Below, piece by piece: positions 53,379 to 63,014 of a DNA stretch of 64,000 bases. Position 1 is the first letter of the stretch. Every line of letters begins with the position of its first letter. Both the position numbers and the translations under genes were made by a program. The stretch comes from Pyrinomonadaceae bacterium MAG19_C2-C3 (GTDB lineage Bacteria > Acidobacteriota > Blastocatellia > Pyrinomonadales > Pyrinomonadaceae): assembly GCA_024330265.1 (NCBI GenBank), contig JANDLT010000015.1, forward strand, positions 1 to 64,000, read 5' to 3'. The notes beneath the pieces are model-generated. The model had not been told where the DNA came from and made no database searches. It saw only the letters and a list, made by a program, of their open reading frames with translations.

Positions 53379-55238
53379 ATGTGCGGTATTGTCGGCTACG
53401 TCGGAGATAAACAGGTCACGCCTTTGCTCATCGAAGGCTTACGCAAACTAGAATATCGCGGCTATGACTCGGCGGGCATCGCCGTCGTTGATGAGCGTCA
53501 CACGCTCGACGTGCGCCGCGCCGAAGGCAAACTTCGCAACCTCGAAGAAGCCGTCCGTGTGCATCCGCTCGACGGCACGTTCGGCATCGGACATACACGT
53601 TGGGCGACGCACGGACGACCCACGGAAGAAAACGCCCACCCGCACCGCGATTGCACCGGGCGCGTCGTCGTCGTTCATAATGGAATTATCGAAAACTACC
53701 TCGAACTCAAAAATCGGCTTCGCACACAAGACCACCGCTTCGTCACCGAAACCGACACCGAAGTCATCGCCCACTTAATCGAAGAACATCTCAAAACCAA
53801 CGATGATTTTGAAGCGGCGGTGCGCGCGACCATCAAGGAACTGCGCGGCATCTTCGCCCTCTCCATCATCTCGCCGGACGCGCCCGATACCATCATCGCC
53901 GCGCGTTTAGGTCCGCCCGTCGTCATCGGTTTGGGCGAAGGCGAATACTTCGTCGCCAGCGACATCCCGCCGATTCTCGAACACACGCGCAACGTCTTCT
54001 TTCTTGGCGACGGTGAACTCGCCGTGCTTTCAAAAGCGGGCGTCAAGGTTTCCACCTTCGACGGCGAAGAAGTTCAGCCGAACGTTCAGCGCATCACTTG
54101 GGACCCGGTGATGGCGGAAAAAGGCGGCTTCAAACACTTCATGCTCAAAGAGATTTACGAGCAACCGCGCGCCGTCCGCGACACGACGCAGAACCGTCTC
54201 TCACTCGATACAGGGCGCGTCTATCTCGAACCGATGGAGATAACCGACGAAGATTTGCGAAATGTGACGAACATCAAAATCGCGGCGTGTGGCACGTCTT
54301 GGCACGCCGGACTCGCCGGAAAGTACATGATTGAACAACTCGCGCGCGTCTCCGTCGAAGTGGATTACGCATCGGAGTTTCGTTACCGCGACCCTGTGAT
54401 TGAAGCCAACACGTTGCTCATCGTTATCTCGCAATCCGGCGAAACCGCCGATACCATCGCCGCCCTTCGTGAGGCGAAGGGACGCGGCGCGCAAGTCCTC
54501 GCCATCTGTAATGTTCACGGTTCGATGATTACGCGCGAATCGCACGGCACGATTCTGACGCACGCCGGACCCGAAATCGGGGTCGCTTCCACCAAAGCCT
54601 TTACCGCACAAATGGTCGCCCTCTACCTCTTCGCGCTTCATCTAGGCAACCTTCGCGGCACGCTCACCGAAGACGAATCCAAACGCCACGCTCAACAACT
54701 CGCCGAACTGCCCGTTAAGATTGAACATCTCCTAAGCAACACCGCGCACATCGAAGACCTCGCGCGTGAGTTCCACCGCGCGACGGATTTTCTGTATCTA
54801 GGACGCGGCATCAACTTCCCCGTCGCCCTCGAAGGTGCTTTGAAATTGAAAGAGATTTCTTACATCCACGCCGAAGGTTATCCGGCGGGCGAAATGAAAC
54901 ACGGACCCAATGCCCTGATTGATGAAACGCTTCCCGTCGTCGTCATCAACACACGCGAGAGCGGCAACCATGCTTCCGAACTTCGTTATGAGAAAACTCA
55001 CTCGAACATCGTCGAAGTCAAAGCCCGCGAAGGCGTCATCCTAACCCTCGTCACCGAAGGCGACACCATGAGCGCGAGCGAATCAACGCACGTCATCGAA
55101 ATACCGGAAGCATCCGATGTACTCGCGCCCGTACTCTCCGTCATCCCGCTTCAACTTCTCGCTTATCACATCGCCGTCCGGCGCGGATGCGACGTTGACC
55201 AACCGCGCAACCTTGCGAAATCCGTGACGGTCGAGTAA
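53379..55238 (+). CDS. glmS: Glutamine-fructose-6-phosphate aminotransferase GlmS
   Basis: First committed step of amino-sugar synthesis: fructose 6-phosphate plus glutamine gives glucosamine 6-phosphate. The mature N-terminal Cys of the glutaminase domain is in [33 protein letters not shown] and [14 protein letters not shown] belong to the same domain. Two SIS domains follow ([38 protein letters not shown], and [20 protein letters not shown]). It ends [13 protein letters not shown], the family end. AAGGAACT precedes the ATG. No glmS ribozyme fits in the 100-bp leader. Confidence 0.98.
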   Translation: MCGIVGYVGDKQVTPLLIEGLRKLEYRGYDSAGIAVVDERHTLDVRRAEGKLRNLEEAVRVHPLDGTFGIGHTRWATHGRPTEENAHPHRDCTGRVVVVHNGIIENYLELKNRLRTQDHRFVTETDTEVIAHLIEEHLKTNDDFEAAVRATIKELRGIFALSIISPDAPDTIIAARLGPPVVIGLGEGEYFVASDIPPILEHTRNVFFLGDGELAVLSKAGVKVSTFDGEEVQPNVQRITWDPVMAEKGGFKHFMLKEIYEQPRAVRDTTQNRLSLDTGRVYLEPMEITDEDLRNVTNIKIAACGTSWHAGLAGKYMIEQLARVSVEVDYASEFRYRDPVIEANTLLIVISQSGETADTIAALREAKGRGAQVLAICNVHGSMITRESHGTILTHAGPEIGVASTKAFTAQMVALYLFALHLGNLRGTLTEDESKRHAQQLAELPVKIEHLLSNTAHIEDLAREFHRATDFLYLGRGINFPVALEGALKLKEISYIHAEGYPAGEMKHGPNALIDETLPVVVINTRESGNHASELRYEKTHSNIVEVKAREGVILTLVTEGDTMSASESTHVIEIPEASDVLAPVLSVIPLQLLAYHIAVRRGCDVDQPRNLAKSVTVE

Positions 55239-55301
55239 GTGCGCTCACTCCCGCCATCGCGGTTCTGACCCGTAGTCCACGCAACGCAAATCGCTATAAC
55301 A

Positions 55302-55341
55302 ATCATCGGGGGCGGCAGAAGTTTCTGCCGCCCCCGATGAT
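55302..55341. terminator. Bidirectional terminator between glmS and the large LRR protein gene
   Basis: A perfect 18-bp stem ATCATCGGGGGCGGCAGA with its inverse and a four-base loop lies between two convergent genes. Only short T-runs flank it. Confidence 0.75.
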
Positions 55342-55394
55342 CCTTGTAATCAACTGTATGTGTTGAAAAGTACATGCAGTCCGACGATGCGCGG

Positions 55395-58300
55395 TTACGG
55401 CGTAATGGACAGGGACGCGCTCTTGATGGCACTGCCGCCAATCATTGTTCTAATCGTCACGCTTTGGCTGCGCGTCACACCACTCGTGTTGATGGTGAAA
55501 GTTCCCACCGTGTCGCCTTCGGCAATCGTGATGCTACTGAGCGCAGGTTGCGCGATTGCCGCATTGTTCGACGATAGCGCGACGGTGACGCCGCCCAGTG
55601 ACGCCGCACACTTGAGTGTCACCGTCGCGGTGACGGAGTTGCCGCCTTTGACCGAGTTCGGTGTTAGCACAAGCGATTGTGCTGCAATCGGCGTTACCCT
55701 CAAAGCGCGGCTTAACGTCGTGCTGCCGCGTGTCGCCGTGACGATGCGTTGCTCGATAGAATCAACCATCCGCGTTGTAATCGAGAACGTCTGGCGGGTC
55801 GTCCCGGCAGGGAAAAAGACACTCGTCGGCACGCTTGCCGCCGGATGCGAGTTCGTCAGGGTGACAAACCCGCCGCCCGCCGGAGCGGGAGCCGTCAGCG
55901 TCAGCGTGCCGGTCGCCGTCAAGCAGCTTGGAATCGAGATGCTGAAAGCGAGTGAGCGGAGGTTGGCGGTGACGGCGGTGACCGTCATGGCAACACTCGC
56001 CGTGTCCATTCCGCCGTTGCCGTCCGAGATGGTGTAGGTGAACGAATCTGTGCCGACGAAGTCCAGATTCGGCATATACGTCAGCCCCGTGCCGCCGCCC
56101 GTGATGGCGACCGAACCGTTCGCGCCTTGCGTGACGGCGGTGATGGTGAGCGTGTCGCCTTCGATGTCCGAGTCGTTTGCCAAGACGTTAATCGCTTTCG
56201 GGACGCTTTCACTCGCCACCGACGCACTATCATCAACCGCATCGGGATCGTCGTTGACGGCGTTGACGGTAATCTGAACCGTCGCCGTGTTCGAGTCTTC
56301 CGTACCGTCCGAGACTTTGTAGGTGAACGAATCCATGCCGTTGAAGTTGGCAGACGGCGTGTAGTCGAACGAGCCGTCGGGGTTGAAGGTGAACGAGGCG
56401 GCGTTTGCCGGAGACATCACGAGCATCGCGGTCAGCGAATCGTTTTCGCCGTCCATATCGTTGGTGATAACGCCGGGCGCGGCGACATTGAGCGTCAAAT
56501 CTTCGTTCACGCTGTAGGAATCGTCCGAAGCAGTCGGCGCAGTGTTCGCCACTTCGTATTCATCCGAGCCGATGTCGGGTGTGGTGGCGTTGCGCGTCTG
56601 GTCGTCGAAGTCGGTGGTGATTCCGGCGACTGGTGTGCCGGTGTTTGAAACAAGCGGATTGCCCGCCGCGACGATGTGCAAATCGCCGATGGTCGGGTCA
56701 ACGAACATCGCGGTCGTGAAATTGCCGCTCGCGTTGCCCGCGTTTGAATTGGCATCGCCGCCGGTTGAGGTTTGCCACGCGGCGAAGGAGACGGGCGTTC
56801 CGTTTGAACTTGTGCCGAAGTCCATAAAGTCCGCCGCCGCCGTCGCGCCCGTGCCGACGAACAAGTTGTAGTTGGACGAGAACGAGCCGTCGCTGCTTTG
56901 GTTGCCCGCCGCGAAGTGGCTGCCGGTGCCGCCCGTGCGGTTGTTGAAGCAGATGTTGTTGCGCGAGGTGTGCGCCGATGTTGCGCCCGCGCCTCGCAGA
57001 CAAGCCCACGTTTTGCTTACTCCGCTTGCCGTGCCACCGATCAGCACGGAGTTGTAATAGGCATTGAACGTGCGGTTGCTGCCGCTGCCGCTCTCGCGGA
57101 TGCCGAAGATTTCCGCGTTGCCAGCGACGGAAGGGATAAGGGTAATCTGGTTGTTGACGAGCGTCGCCGAGTGATTGCTAGAGCCGGAATAACTGATGCC
57201 TACCAAAAGAAAATTATCCGCCGGAAATGAGTGGATGCGGTTGCGCTCGACGATGGCATTGACCACTCTGTCCAGTTGAATCCCGATTACGCCGTTGCTC
57301 GAATCGAGGTTGCGGATGGTGTTTTGGGTAATCGTGTTCGTGCCTTCGCTGTTGTTGAACAGGATGCCCCTCAAGAAGTCCGTTCGTGCCGCCGTCTGGT
57401 AGATGTTGTTGCCCGAAATCGTCCACGACTCGTTGTTGCCCAGAGGGGTTTGGGAAATCACGATGCCTATGTTGGCAAAGTTGAACAGCTCGTTGTTCGA
57501 GATGGTGTTGCCGGAGTTAAAAACACCGGAGGGGGCTGACGCCGCTTGCGACAAGACAAGGTTGGACGGCACACCCGCCGCATCGCTGCGGTCGCGGATT
57601 TGATTATCCGTGATGGTGTTGTTGTCGTTGCCGGTGGTCGTGCCGACGCTGAAAAAGACTACGCCGTTGCTCGTCGTCGCGCCTTCGATGATGGAACTGC
57701 GGACGGTGTTATCCGAAGCGTCATTGATAAACGTGAACGTCGGGTTCTGCGTGTCCGTGTTGCGGAAAGTCAGAAAGCGTCCCGCGTTATTGAAACCGTT
57801 AACGCTAACGCCGTCTGCGCCGTTCAAGCCGTTGGCGGTTGCCCCGTTGTCGAATCGCCCGTCAATCGTTACTCGGTCTGCGCCGTTCAAGCGAATCATT
57901 CCATTGGCGACGTTGCCGGAAATCAACTTCATCGTGCCGTCTGCCGGTTGAATCGTCAGCGTGTAATTGCCCGCGCCCGATTCGAGGAACTGGTTAAGTC
58001 CGTGCGTGCCGTCTTCGGTCAGATCGCCCGTGATGTTGGCGGTGATGTTGCCGGTGACGGTTGAAGCGTTGATGGCGGCGAACAAGCCGTTCGCGCCGGT
58101 CAAGCTGTCGTAATCGCCGCCCGCGCCGACGGTCTTTGTGCCGCTGATTGGCGGCGGCGGATTGACGGTGAGCATAAAACTCGCGTCGGTGAAATCGCCG
58201 CAGTCGTCGGTGGCGCGAATGGTGATGGTGTGCGTTCCGACGGGCGCGGCGTTGCCGATGGAAACCATGCCCGCGCCGTCAACCGAGATTGTTCCGGTAT

Positions 58301-59885
58301 ATGTGCCTTGCGATTGCACGGCGACGGTTTGAATCGTACCGTTGTCCGAAACGGTTGCCGGATTGACGGTTGTTGAGCCGCCCGTGGTGATTGCCGCCGG
58401 GTTGTCATAGGTCAAAGTCGGCGGCGTGTTGGCGGTGACGCCGATGTTCAAAGTAGCGGTTGCCGTATCAGTTCCGTCGCTCGCCTCCAAAGTAAAGCTC
58501 GCATCCGTCGCCGTGCAATCGGCAAAGATGTCGGCGGTAAGGGTGCCGCCCGTGTTGACGATGTTGGAAACGGTGACGCCGTTGGAAGGATTCGCGCTCG
58601 TGACGGTCACGGTGACGCCGCCCGCGCCGCTTTCGGCATCGCCCACGGTGGCGATAGTTGAATTGCTCGCCGCCGTGCTTTGCTGCCGCATCAAGCCGGT
58701 CGCCGCCGTGATCGTCGGCGGGGTGTTGATGACGCCGTTGACTTCCGCGCTGTTCACGCTGGTCAAATCGTTCGGGTTGTTCGGCGCGATGCTATTATTA
58801 TCGCCGGCTTGCGTGCAAATTGTGTTTGATGGAGCGTTGTTAGCACAAAAAATTGTTTCTCCTGTGTGCGCGGGCGTGAAGGTGCGGACGACAAAATAAT
58901 TCGTTCCGCCCGGCAAACCCGAAACGGTCAAGCCGGTGGCGGTTTTCGCGCCCGAAGCGGCGGTTGTGCCGCGTGAAACGTAAGGTCCGCCCGGCGCGGT
59001 TGACGAGAGAACTTCGTAATAACCGCCGTGCGCCGTATAAGCAATCGGCGTCCACGAAACAGTCGCCGTTCCCGCGCCCGTCTGCGCGATTTGCACATTG
59101 GTCGGCGGCACGGTTTGCGTCGTGCGCCAGCCTGCGTCAACCGTGTCAATCGTTCCCGGCGGCGTATTCACGACATCGAATTTGTTGTAGCCGAGCCTGA
59201 CCAAGCCGGAAGCGTTGCGGATGTAATCGGGCAAAACGCCTTCGAGCGCGTTGCCGTTAATCAACAGATTTTTCGACGGATTGCCCGTGACGGGAAGCGT
59301 TCCGCTGAAACGCGCTTGATAAAGACGCATCAGTCTTGTGTTGTTAAACTCCATCACGCCCGCCGGAATCTGCCCGCCGAGCGAGGTTTGTTCGGCATGA
59401 AAAACAGCGAGAGCGGGAAACCGCGTCGGACCCAAGCCTTGCGGAAACACATCGCTCAAATTTCCCGTGATGCCGAAATTATTGTCAATCCGCAATTTCG
59501 TCAACTGCGTCATCGTGTCGAGCGCAGCGAAATTGCCCGCCGGGTGCGGATTAAAATAACAGCCGCGTAATTCCAAACTGATTAACGCCGTCAGAGAAGC
59601 AATCTCTGTTCCCGGAAACGGCGTGGTCAGCGTAGTGTTCACGCACCCGACGGCAATAATTGCCACGCGCCCGTCGCTGCACGAGACGCCCGGCCAATTC
59701 GGCGCGTCCTCCAGGCAGGGATTGGTCGTCGTTGGCCATCCAAACGCCTGCCCGAAGCCGTGGTTGTCGCGCAGATTCTCCATAATCGCCACATCCGCCG
59801 GACTCTGCGCCCGCGCCTCAAACGCGCCGGACGCGCCAAACACTAAAACAACGACGATGATTAACAATTGCAGTTTCATGTTCAT
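55395..59885 (-). CDS. Giant exported protein: LRR, fibronectin-III, beta-helix and cadherin-like domains
   Basis: A 1496-residue exported protein. A signal peptide (MNMKLQLLIIVVVLVFGASG, about 1-26) is followed by a plant-type leucine-rich-repeat region (about 30-215) including WPGVSCSDGRVAII and LTALISLELRGCYF. A fibronectin-III domain (about 235-330, ATVSWTPIAYTAHGGYYEVL) comes next, then beta-sandwich repeats, and a right-handed beta-helix (about 580-1060, with HSFPADNFLL-type turns). Two cadherin-like repeats (DDSYSVNEDLTLN and DDSASVASESV) and C-terminal Ig-like domains close it. The ATG at 59885 follows GAGGCAAACT. It is likely cell-surface or secreted; no anchor is seen. Confidence 0.82.
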   Translation of the reverse strand: MNMKLQLLIIVVVLVFGASGAFEARAQSPADVAIMENLRDNHGFGQAFGWPTTTNPCLEDAPNWPGVSCSDGRVAIIAVGCVNTTLTTPFPGTEIASLTALISLELRGCYFNPHPAGNFAALDTMTQLTKLRIDNNFGITGNLSDVFPQGLGPTRFPALAVFHAEQTSLGGQIPAGVMEFNNTRLMRLYQARFSGTLPVTGNPSKNLLINGNALEGVLPDYIRNASGLVRLGYNKFDVVNTPPGTIDTVDAGWRTTQTVPPTNVQIAQTGAGTATVSWTPIAYTAHGGYYEVLSSTAPGGPYVSRGTTAASGAKTATGLTVSGLPGGTNYFVVRTFTPAHTGETIFCANNAPSNTICTQAGDNNSIAPNNPNDLTSVNSAEVNGVINTPPTITAATGLMRQQSTAASNSTIATVGDAESGAGGVTVTVTSANPSNGVTVSNIVNTGGTLTADIFADCTATDASFTLEASDGTDTATATLNIGVTANTPPTLTYDNPAAITTGGSTTVNPATVSDNGTIQTVAVQSQGTYTGTISVDGAGMVSIGNAAPVGTHTITIRATDDCGDFTDASFMLTVNPPPPISGTKTVGAGGDYDSLTGANGLFAAINASTVTGNITANITGDLTEDGTHGLNQFLESGAGNYTLTIQPADGTMKLISGNVANGMIRLNGADRVTIDGRFDNGATANGLNGADGVSVNGFNNAGRFLTFRNTDTQNPTFTFINDASDNTVRSSIIEGATTSNGVVFFSVGTTTGNDNNTITDNQIRDRSDAAGVPSNLVLSQAASAPSGVFNSGNTISNNELFNFANIGIVISQTPLGNNESWTISGNNIYQTAARTDFLRGILFNNSEGTNTITQNTIRNLDSSNGVIGIQLDRVVNAIVERNRIHSFPADNFLLVGISYSGSSNHSATLVNNQITLIPSVAGNAEIFGIRESGSGSNRTFNAYYNSVLIGGTASGVSKTWACLRGAGATSAHTSRNNICFNNRTGGTGSHFAAGNQSSDGSFSSNYNLFVGTGATAAADFMDFGTSSNGTPVSFAAWQTSTGGDANSNAGNASGNFTTAMFVDPTIGDLHIVAAGNPLVSNTGTPVAGITTDFDDQTRNATTPDIGSDEYEVANTAPTASDDSYSVNEDLTLNVAAPGVITNDMDGENDSLTAMLVMSPANAASFTFNPDGSFDYTPSANFNGMDSFTYKVSDGTEDSNTATVQITVNAVNDDPDAVDDSASVASESVPKAINVLANDSDIEGDTLTITAVTQGANGSVAITGGGTGLTYMPNLDFVGTDSFTYTISDGNGGMDTASVAMTVTAVTANLRSLAFSISIPSCLTATGTLTLTAPAPAGGGFVTLTNSHPAASVPTSVFFPAGTTRQTFSITTRMVDSIEQRIVTATRGSTTLSRALRVTPIAAQSLVLTPNSVKGGNSVTATVTLKCAASLGGVTVALSSNNAAIAQPALSSITIAEGDTVGTFTINTSGVTRSQSVTIRTMIGGSAIKSASLSITP

Positions 59886-59926
59886 AGTTTGCCTCTTTAT
59901 CAAAATGCTCCAAAAAAATAAATTTT

Positions 59927-60336
59927 CTATTGACTCATCCACCCGCAATTCTTTTGAAGATTGCCGTTCGTCAAAGTCGTTACGGTGGAATTGCCGATGG
60001 TGTCGTTCGCCGTAGAGCCGACGAGCGAATTCGCCGCCGTAACCGTCCCGCTGCACCCGGTCGTCGCGCTGCACAGCGTAACCGCCCCGACATCCGCCAC
60101 TCCGCCGTCGTCAAAAAGCGGGTCGGTGAAGAAAAAATTCCTGTTTCGTAAATTTACCGCCTGCGTCCCAAACGAGCCGCTCCCGCAATGTCCGTGCGCC
60201 GGGCTTGTGCGCTGACAGTCAACAGGCATAACAGCAAGAAGGGGAGAAAGGGAGAACGGGAGAACGGGAATTTTCTCGTTGATAAATTTACCGCGATAGT
60301 TTGCCTGCTAAAATTGCGAATTTTATTGGTCTTCAT
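59927..60336 (-). pseudogene. Decayed gene: signal peptide plus surface-repeat fragment in two frames
   Basis: One frame (from 60336) gives a clear signal peptide with RSPFLPFLLLCLLTVSAQA. A second frame (to 59927) gives NRNFFFTDPLFDDGGVADVG followed by GTVTAANSLVGSTANDTIGN and VTTLTNGN. The latter is a repeat typical of very long secreted proteins, of which only about one unit remains. The two parts join through a frameshift near 60215. Together they look like the stump of a large surface-protein gene. Confidence 0.5.
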
Positions 60337-60679
60337 GGGGGGACTCCTGTGGGTGCGCTTTCGAGCAGTAAGAACTGAAGAGGCGAGGACTCTATGGACA
60401 GAACGATCTTTGTTGATGCTTAACGAGCGCGAGGATTCAAGAAGGCATGTTGGAGTCGCAGTGTACTACGAAGGCGCGGCAAATTCCACACGAATTAAAG
60501 GTGGAACGATACAGGGAAAGAGACTCGTCGGGTATCCGTAGAGATACGTATTTTTGCAAAGTATGAATGATGAAGTGAGAACATGTCTTTACTTCATCGT
60601 TCATCGTTCATCATTCATACTTTGCTTCACCCGCCCGCTTGCCGCCGAGCGGTACTGACTTCTAAGCAAAGCATCTGCT
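60337..60679. repeat. Intergenic region with inverted heptamer array (unit GTTCATC)
   Basis: At 60557-60575 GCAAAGTATGAATGATGAA is matched exactly in inverse at 60607-60625. The right arm holds three GTTCATC-like heptamers (60593-60618). The remaining DNA, including 60337-60556, shows no convincing gene. Confidence 0.75.
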
Positions 60680-60979
60680 ATGCACTTTTTCGTGATGAAC
60701 AATCAACTCACCATTCCGAAATTGAATCATCTGCCTGAAACCTTGTTGCGCGATGGTGCGGTTCACCTCGAACTCGAACAAGGCATCGTTATCTTTCGCG
60801 CTTCCGTCGCGGTGCAAGCGCGAATCAATGAACTGCTCGATAAACAGAAAACAAACACGCTGACCGAAGAAGAAGAACGCGAACTGCTCGGATACGAAGA
60901 AGTTGACGACTACCTCAGCCACGTCAATCGTCTGATTCGCAATCTGTCGCAATCCTCAGAGGTTGATTTTGCCGCGTAA
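60680..60979 (+). CDS. Small hypothetical protein preceding an HNH gene
   Basis: A 99-residue soluble, helical, acidic protein with KLNHLPETLLRDGAVHLELE, VAVQARINELLDKQKTNTLT and EEEERELLGYEEVDDYLSHV. No domain is recognised. Its 3' end overlaps the HNH gene by 17 bases, and such small proteins are often found directly before HNH genes, so it may be an accessory or antitoxin-like partner. Start could also be the ATG at 60695. Confidence 0.6.
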   Translation: MHFFVMNNQLTIPKLNHLPETLLRDGAVHLELEQGIVIFRASVAVQARINELLDKQKTNTLTEEEERELLGYEEVDDYLSHVNRLIRNLSQSSEVDFAA

Positions 60980-61178
60980 AATCCCGCCGCTCACGCGGGA
61001 ACAAGTCCGGCAACGCGCCGCTTCTCTTTGCGAATACTGTCATACGGATGAGCATTGGCAACTTGTCCCATTCACGGTTGACCATATCGTGCCATCTTCG
61101 GAGGGTGGTGATGAATCACCGGAAAACTTGGCGTTGGCGTGTTTCCATTGCAACCGTCATAAAGCCCTTTTAGCTTAA
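60963..61178 (+). CDS. HNH endonuclease domain protein, apparently truncated
   Basis: A 71-residue protein with an HNH nuclease core: CEYCHTDEHWQLVPFTVDHI (Cys pair and catalytic His), then GGDESPENLALACFHCNRHK (second Cys pair and last His). Related proteins usually run on for about 60 residues after this motif, but here the frame ends at ALLA. It starts with TTG inside the preceding gene. It may be a shortened or inactive form. A hairpin (AAGCGATACAA / TTGTATCGCTT, 61201-61238) follows. Confidence 0.75.
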   Translation: MILPRKIPPLTREQVRQRAASLCEYCHTDEHWQLVPFTVDHIVPSSEGGDESPENLALACFHCNRHKALLA

Positions 61179-61200
61179 AACGCACGCTTGACCTATTTTG

Positions 61201-61238
61201 AAGCGATACAAAAACGCCTGTGCGTGCTTGTATCGCTT
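61201..61238 (+). terminator. Rho-independent terminator after the HNH gene
   Basis: AAGCGATACAA (61201-61211) pairs with TTGTATCGCTT (61228-61238), followed by CTTGTTTG. The loop contains GCACGC-like secondary pairing. Confidence 0.65.
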
Positions 61239-61466
61239 CTTGTTTGCCGCGCCTTGACCGGAACATTTAGGTCGCTTCCGTTCCGCCGTTATTCTAAAAA
61301 TGTGAAGCGCGCTTTGCAGATTCCCGCTCACTTTCGTTAAGATGTCGCCACCGTACACAATTCATCTCCCTTTTTCTTTGTTACTTTGCTTGCTCCCAAA
61401 ACCCAGTCACAAAGGTTCATCTCAAAACGTAAGCCACGTTGAAAAGAAGTTAAGAACAATAATTTT

Positions 61467-62933
61467 ATGAGAATCTATCCTTCGTTGCAGGTTGCCGCAC
61501 GCATGTTGGCAACCATTACCCTATTTTGCGGACTCACTTTCGCCGCCCAAGCCGCGACCCTCACCGTCACCAAAATCGCAGACACCAATGACGGGGCATG
61601 TACCGCCGCTGATTGCTCGTTGCGTGAAGCGATTACGGCGGCAGCGGCGGGCGATACGATTGCGTTTGCCTCGCCGCTGTTTGATTCCCCCCAAACGATT
61701 ACTCTGTCTGATGCTAGCGGCTTTCAACAACTCACCATCAACAAGAACTTGACCATCACGGGCAGAGGCGCGACCCTGCTCACGATTGCGCGAGCATCAA
61801 ACGCGACCGCTCAATTTCGTATCTTCAATATCACGGGCGGCGCAATCGTCAATCTAAGCGGGATGACGATTTCCGGCGGCAACGTCAATGGCGACGGCGG
61901 CGGTATCTCCAACGTCAGTTCGACGCTGACGCTGACGGCGGTGCATGTCACATCCAACAGCGCGACCAATTTCGGCGGCGGCGTTTTTAATACCGGCGGC
62001 ACGCTCAACGTTATAAGATCGACCATCTCGAACAATACCGCGACATCTCCGTTCGGCACGGGCGGCGGAATTGACAGCGGCGACGGCAATCTGAACGTCA
62101 CCAATTCGACTATCTCCGGCAACTCAGCACCGAGTGCCGATGTCAATGGCGGCGGAATATTTGCCGGAAACACTCCGACTATCAACGTCACCATCTCTAA
62201 CTCGACCATCACTGACAACTTGGCGGCGGGTGCTAACAGCGCGAGCGGAGTTCTCAGTAACAACGCCACCGTCACGGTTCGCAGTTCAATCATTGCCGCC
62301 AATCGCAACAATTCGACCATCCCGGATGTGAGAAACAGCTTCATCTCGCAAGGCTATAATCTTATCGGCAACTCCAACGCCGCCACAGGATTCACCGCCG
62401 CTACGGACAAAACCGGGACGGCGACGACACCACTTAATCCGCAACTCGCCGCGCTCGGTTTTTACGGCGGGACGACTCCGACCCACGCCCTGCAAGGATC
62501 GAGTCCGGCGATTGACGCGGGTAACAGCTTCGGCTTGACCACCGACCAGCGCGGCGTGCCGCGCCCGTTTGATAACCCGAACATCGCCAATGCGACGGGC
62601 GGTGACGGCGCGGACATCGGAGCGTTTGAAGTGCAAGCCACAACCGCCGATGACATCATCATCGAAGGCATCGTTCGCAACGCGGCGGGCGCACCTGTGC
62701 GCGGCGCGCGTTTAACTTTGGGCGGTTCGGCGCAAGCCGTGATGTTCACGGATGAAGACGGGCGTTATAGTTTCACCGTGATGACAGGCGGTGTTTATCA
62801 AGTCAGTGTCGCGGCGCGCGGACAGAGATTCGCACCCGCGCAACTCACGTTCGGTTCGCTTGTCGCCAATCAAGTCGCCGACTTTAACGCGACATCGGTT
62901 AAAGGTCGCTCCCCTTCGCGTTCACGTTTTTAA
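61467..62933 (+). CDS. Exported CSLREA / choice-of-anchor Q beta-helix protein with carboxypeptidase-regulatory tail
   Basis: A 488-residue exported protein. After the signal peptide (about 1-29) comes a CSLREA motif (CTAADCSLREAITAAAAGDT), then a right-handed beta-helix rich in Asn and Thr (ISGGNVNGDGGGISNVSSTL and similar turns). The choice-of-anchor Q ending DQRGVPRPFDNPNI, then DIGAFE, follows. A carboxypeptidase-regulatory-like domain (about 400-475) with DEDGRYSFTVMTGGVYQVSV closes it. It probably sits on or outside the cell. No sorting tail is seen. Confidence 0.85.
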   Translation: MRIYPSLQVAARMLATITLFCGLTFAAQAATLTVTKIADTNDGACTAADCSLREAITAAAAGDTIAFASPLFDSPQTITLSDASGFQQLTINKNLTITGRGATLLTIARASNATAQFRIFNITGGAIVNLSGMTISGGNVNGDGGGISNVSSTLTLTAVHVTSNSATNFGGGVFNTGGTLNVIRSTISNNTATSPFGTGGGIDSGDGNLNVTNSTISGNSAPSADVNGGGIFAGNTPTINVTISNSTITDNLAAGANSASGVLSNNATVTVRSSIIAANRNNSTIPDVRNSFISQGYNLIGNSNAATGFTAATDKTGTATTPLNPQLAALGFYGGTTPTHALQGSSPAIDAGNSFGLTTDQRGVPRPFDNPNIANATGGDGADIGAFEVQATTADDIIIEGIVRNAAGAPVRGARLTLGGSAQAVMFTDEDGRYSFTVMTGGVYQVSVAARGQRFAPAQLTFGSLVANQVADFNATSVKGRSPSRSRF

Positions 62934-63014
62934 CCTTGACCACAAACTTCAAGAGGCGGCGATTTTGTCGAGCGCGAAAAATAAAGTCGTCGCCTTTATA
63001 AAAGAGGAACGAAC

